Origin: Nitzschia sp. DOCU1
Lineage: Eukaryota; Bacillariophyta; Bacillariophyceae; Bacillariales; Bacillariaceae
Reading direction: 5' to 3'
DNA length: 64,000 bases
Assembly: GCA_951394045.1 (NCBI GenBank)
Contig: OX595987.1
Location: 930,001 to 994,000, forward strand
Below are positions 62,787 through 64,000 of this stretch, one piece after another. Each line of letters begins with the position of its first letter. The stretch's first letter is position 1. Made by a program: the position numbers and the translations under genes. The notes under the pieces were generated by a model that was given only the letters and a program-made list of their open reading frames with translations, searched no databases and was not told the origin of the DNA.

Positions 62787-64000
62787 CTAGCTTCCCTTAT
62801 CTTTCTGTTCGGTCGAAGGCAAGGCCAGTTTCACTCTACGGTGGTTCTGGCTATGCTGGACTCCACGCGGCTTGAAAGCCAGAATTCCGATCGCACTTTT
62901 CGATGGCTTGTGTACCTTGGCTTCTTGTCCTTCGCTGGACGTCGGTGGGGCCGGCACATCCTCTTTTTGCTCTTCGTGCTCGTGTGCCTTGGCTTCACGG
63001 TGTTTTTGATTCTTCTTGGAGCTTTTGCCTTCACCTTTGGGGTTGACGCGGTGCATTCCAGGCGGCACCAAGGTCACTGCTGGCATGTGAGAACGATCCA
63101 CCTTGACTAGTTTCTCACGGATTCCAAGCACTTCGGAAAGCTCCAAAGCCTTGTCGACGGATTCTTCCAGTTCGAATTGAATCAAACCCCAACCTTTCGA
63201 CTTGCCCTTTCCGTGGTGATGCTTTTCTCTGATGATCTTTGCGTGTACAATGGGACCGCACCTTGGCCGAAAGGTGTCCACAAGATCCATATCTTCTGTA
63301 TCCGAGGCTAAATTCAACACTCGTACTGTAAATGGATGCGCAGGATACTCCATGTCTCCAACCTTGACCTTATGTTCGACTTTGGGAACCTTGAGGTTCT
63401 TAGCCTTTGTTTCTTCTTCCTGTTGCGTCTTTGACTTTTTGCTGGGGGGTACGCACTCTAGATCTGGGTCTTCCAAGTCACGTTTACCCGTAGCTGGTGG
63501 GGGGACGTCGGTTGCAACTGCATCGTGCTCTTGGGGCTTGTCGTCAACATTCATGTGCGTGCTGTCCTCGGCTTGTGGGTTTGCCGGTACTGCAGCGTCT
63601 GGCAACTTGCTTGGCTGCGTAGCTTGGGGAGAGAATCTCGCTAGCTTCTTCTGAATGGCAGTAGTTGCGGCTGCAAGAGATTTCTCCGAACCAAAGTATC
63701 TCTCAAAAACCAAATACTCATGACATAGATTCCGTAGACCCGAATCAAAGTCTCGCTGTAAAAGCGGATCCAAAGATTCGGTCGGATTCTTTGGCCGCCC
63801 CAAAGACTTCAGAGCCTTTTGATAAAGAAAGCGCGTTTGTCGGATTTTGGCAATCAGACTGCTTGGCTTTGCGGTTGGAAAGCCACGCTGAAAAGTCTGT
63901 ATGAATTCCATGTAGGAATCTGGCGGTGTCGGCTGGTAGATCTTGATCAGCCTGTCGTAGGTTTTCAATACCTCGAGAAAATGGTTGGTAGAGGCGTCCG
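62787..64000 (-). CDS. SART3: SART3/Prp24-type U4/U6 snRNP recycling factor, C-terminal part (runs off right edge)
   Basis: Open from the right edge (codons DASTNHFLEVLKTYDR at about 63950-64000) to a stop at 62787; at least 404 aa are present, and the N-terminal HAT repeats lie mostly outside. The start of the stretch has HAT-like helices (NLCHEYLVFERYFGSEKSLAAATTAIQKKLARF). A charged linker with KKSK follows, then one RRM-like domain (HPFTVRVLNLASDTEDMDLVDTFRPRCGPIVHAKII, SKGWGLIQFELEESVDKAL), a Lys-rich GEGKSSKKNQKHREAK stretch and the ending SAIGILAFKPRGV. Prp24/SART3 bring U4 and U6 together in the nucleus. I recall similar algal proteins with a divergent single RRM; yeast and animal proteins have more RRMs. 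Confidence 0.8.
   Translation of the reverse strand, partial: DASTNHFLEVLKTYDRLIKIYQPTPPDSYMEFIQTFQRGFPTAKPSSLIAKIRQTRFLYQKALKSLGRPKNPTESLDPLLQRDFDSGLRNLCHEYLVFERYFGSEKSLAAATTAIQKKLARFSPQATQPSKLPDAAVPANPQAEDSTHMNVDDKPQEHDAVATDVPPPATGKRDLEDPDLECVPPSKKSKTQQEEETKAKNLKVPKVEHKVKVGDMEYPAHPFTVRVLNLASDTEDMDLVDTFRPRCGPIVHAKIIREKHHHGKGKSKGWGLIQFELEESVDKALELSEVLGIREKLVKVDRSHMPAVTLVPPGMHRVNPKGEGKSSKKNQKHREAKAHEHEEQKEDVPAPPTSSEGQEAKVHKPSKSAIGILAFKPRGVQHSQNHRRVKLALPSTEQKDKGS

Noticed and set aside
1..64000. tRNA, rRNA and CRISPR
   Set aside because: I scanned intergenic regions for T-loop words and cloverleaf-like stretches and found none. No regular spacer-repeat array exists; the coding repeats and the 266-bp duplication are not CRISPR.

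Overview
The window looks like nuclear DNA of a diatom, most likely a raphid pennate such as Phaeodactylum or a relative. Genes are compact and lie on both strands. They have zero to five short GT-AG introns (mostly 64-136 nt, one of 217 nt). Two proteins begin with the diatom plastid signal, a signal peptide followed by an ASAF-like motif with Phe, and a third has a weaker version. Several genes belong to families I know only from diatoms. The species name is inference; nuclear, mitochondrial and plastid-directed eukaryotic genes are directly visible. Exon joins were worked out by hand from splice sites, reading frame and family conservation.

Layout. 1-14 kb: the N-terminal half of a DGAT2-type acyltransferase running off the left edge, an OB-fold protein, a divergent small GTPase, a diatom-family protein, an NAD-dependent epimerase/3beta-HSD-like enzyme, a secreted Cys-rich (knottin-like) protein, a DUF1415 protein and the ribosome-assembly GTPase NOG1. 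14-25 kb: proteasome chaperone PAC4, a highly repetitive charged protein, the cristae protein MIC19, a CDK12-like kinase, a CinA/NMN adenylyltransferase fusion and a second diatom-family protein. 25-31 kb: an accessory island with a 266-bp tandem duplication and a large transposase-like gene carrying a DEDD 3'-5' exonuclease domain, followed by a 38-bp perfect palindrome in the shared promoter region. 31-41 kb: THO2, a DUF218 membrane protein, NDUFAF8-like, a mitochondrial carnitine/acylcarnitine carrier and a tail-anchored unknown. 41-47 kb: gene-poor, with one diatom-specific unknown. 47-64 kb: a plastid thioredoxin-like protein, TRM5, a carotenoid isomerase-family enzyme, three unknowns, eIF4E, TFIP11/Ntr1, golgin-84 and SART3/Prp24 running off the right edge.

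There is no operon logic. Many neighbours are head-to-head pairs sharing 240-600 bp promoters (for example TRM5/CRTISO, CDK/CinA-NMNAT, DUF218/NDUFAF8, TFIP11/golgin). Functions are dominated by RNA processing and export (THO2, CDK12-like, TFIP11, SART3), translation and ribosome assembly (eIF4E, TRM5, NOG1), mitochondria (MIC19, NDUFAF8, carrier) and plastid metabolism.

The most unusual content is the exonuclease-transposase gene, which has a PCNA-box-like motif and a C-terminal frame break; the repeat protein whose last repeat unit continues past a stop codon; and the large palindrome with clustered TGACGT sites.
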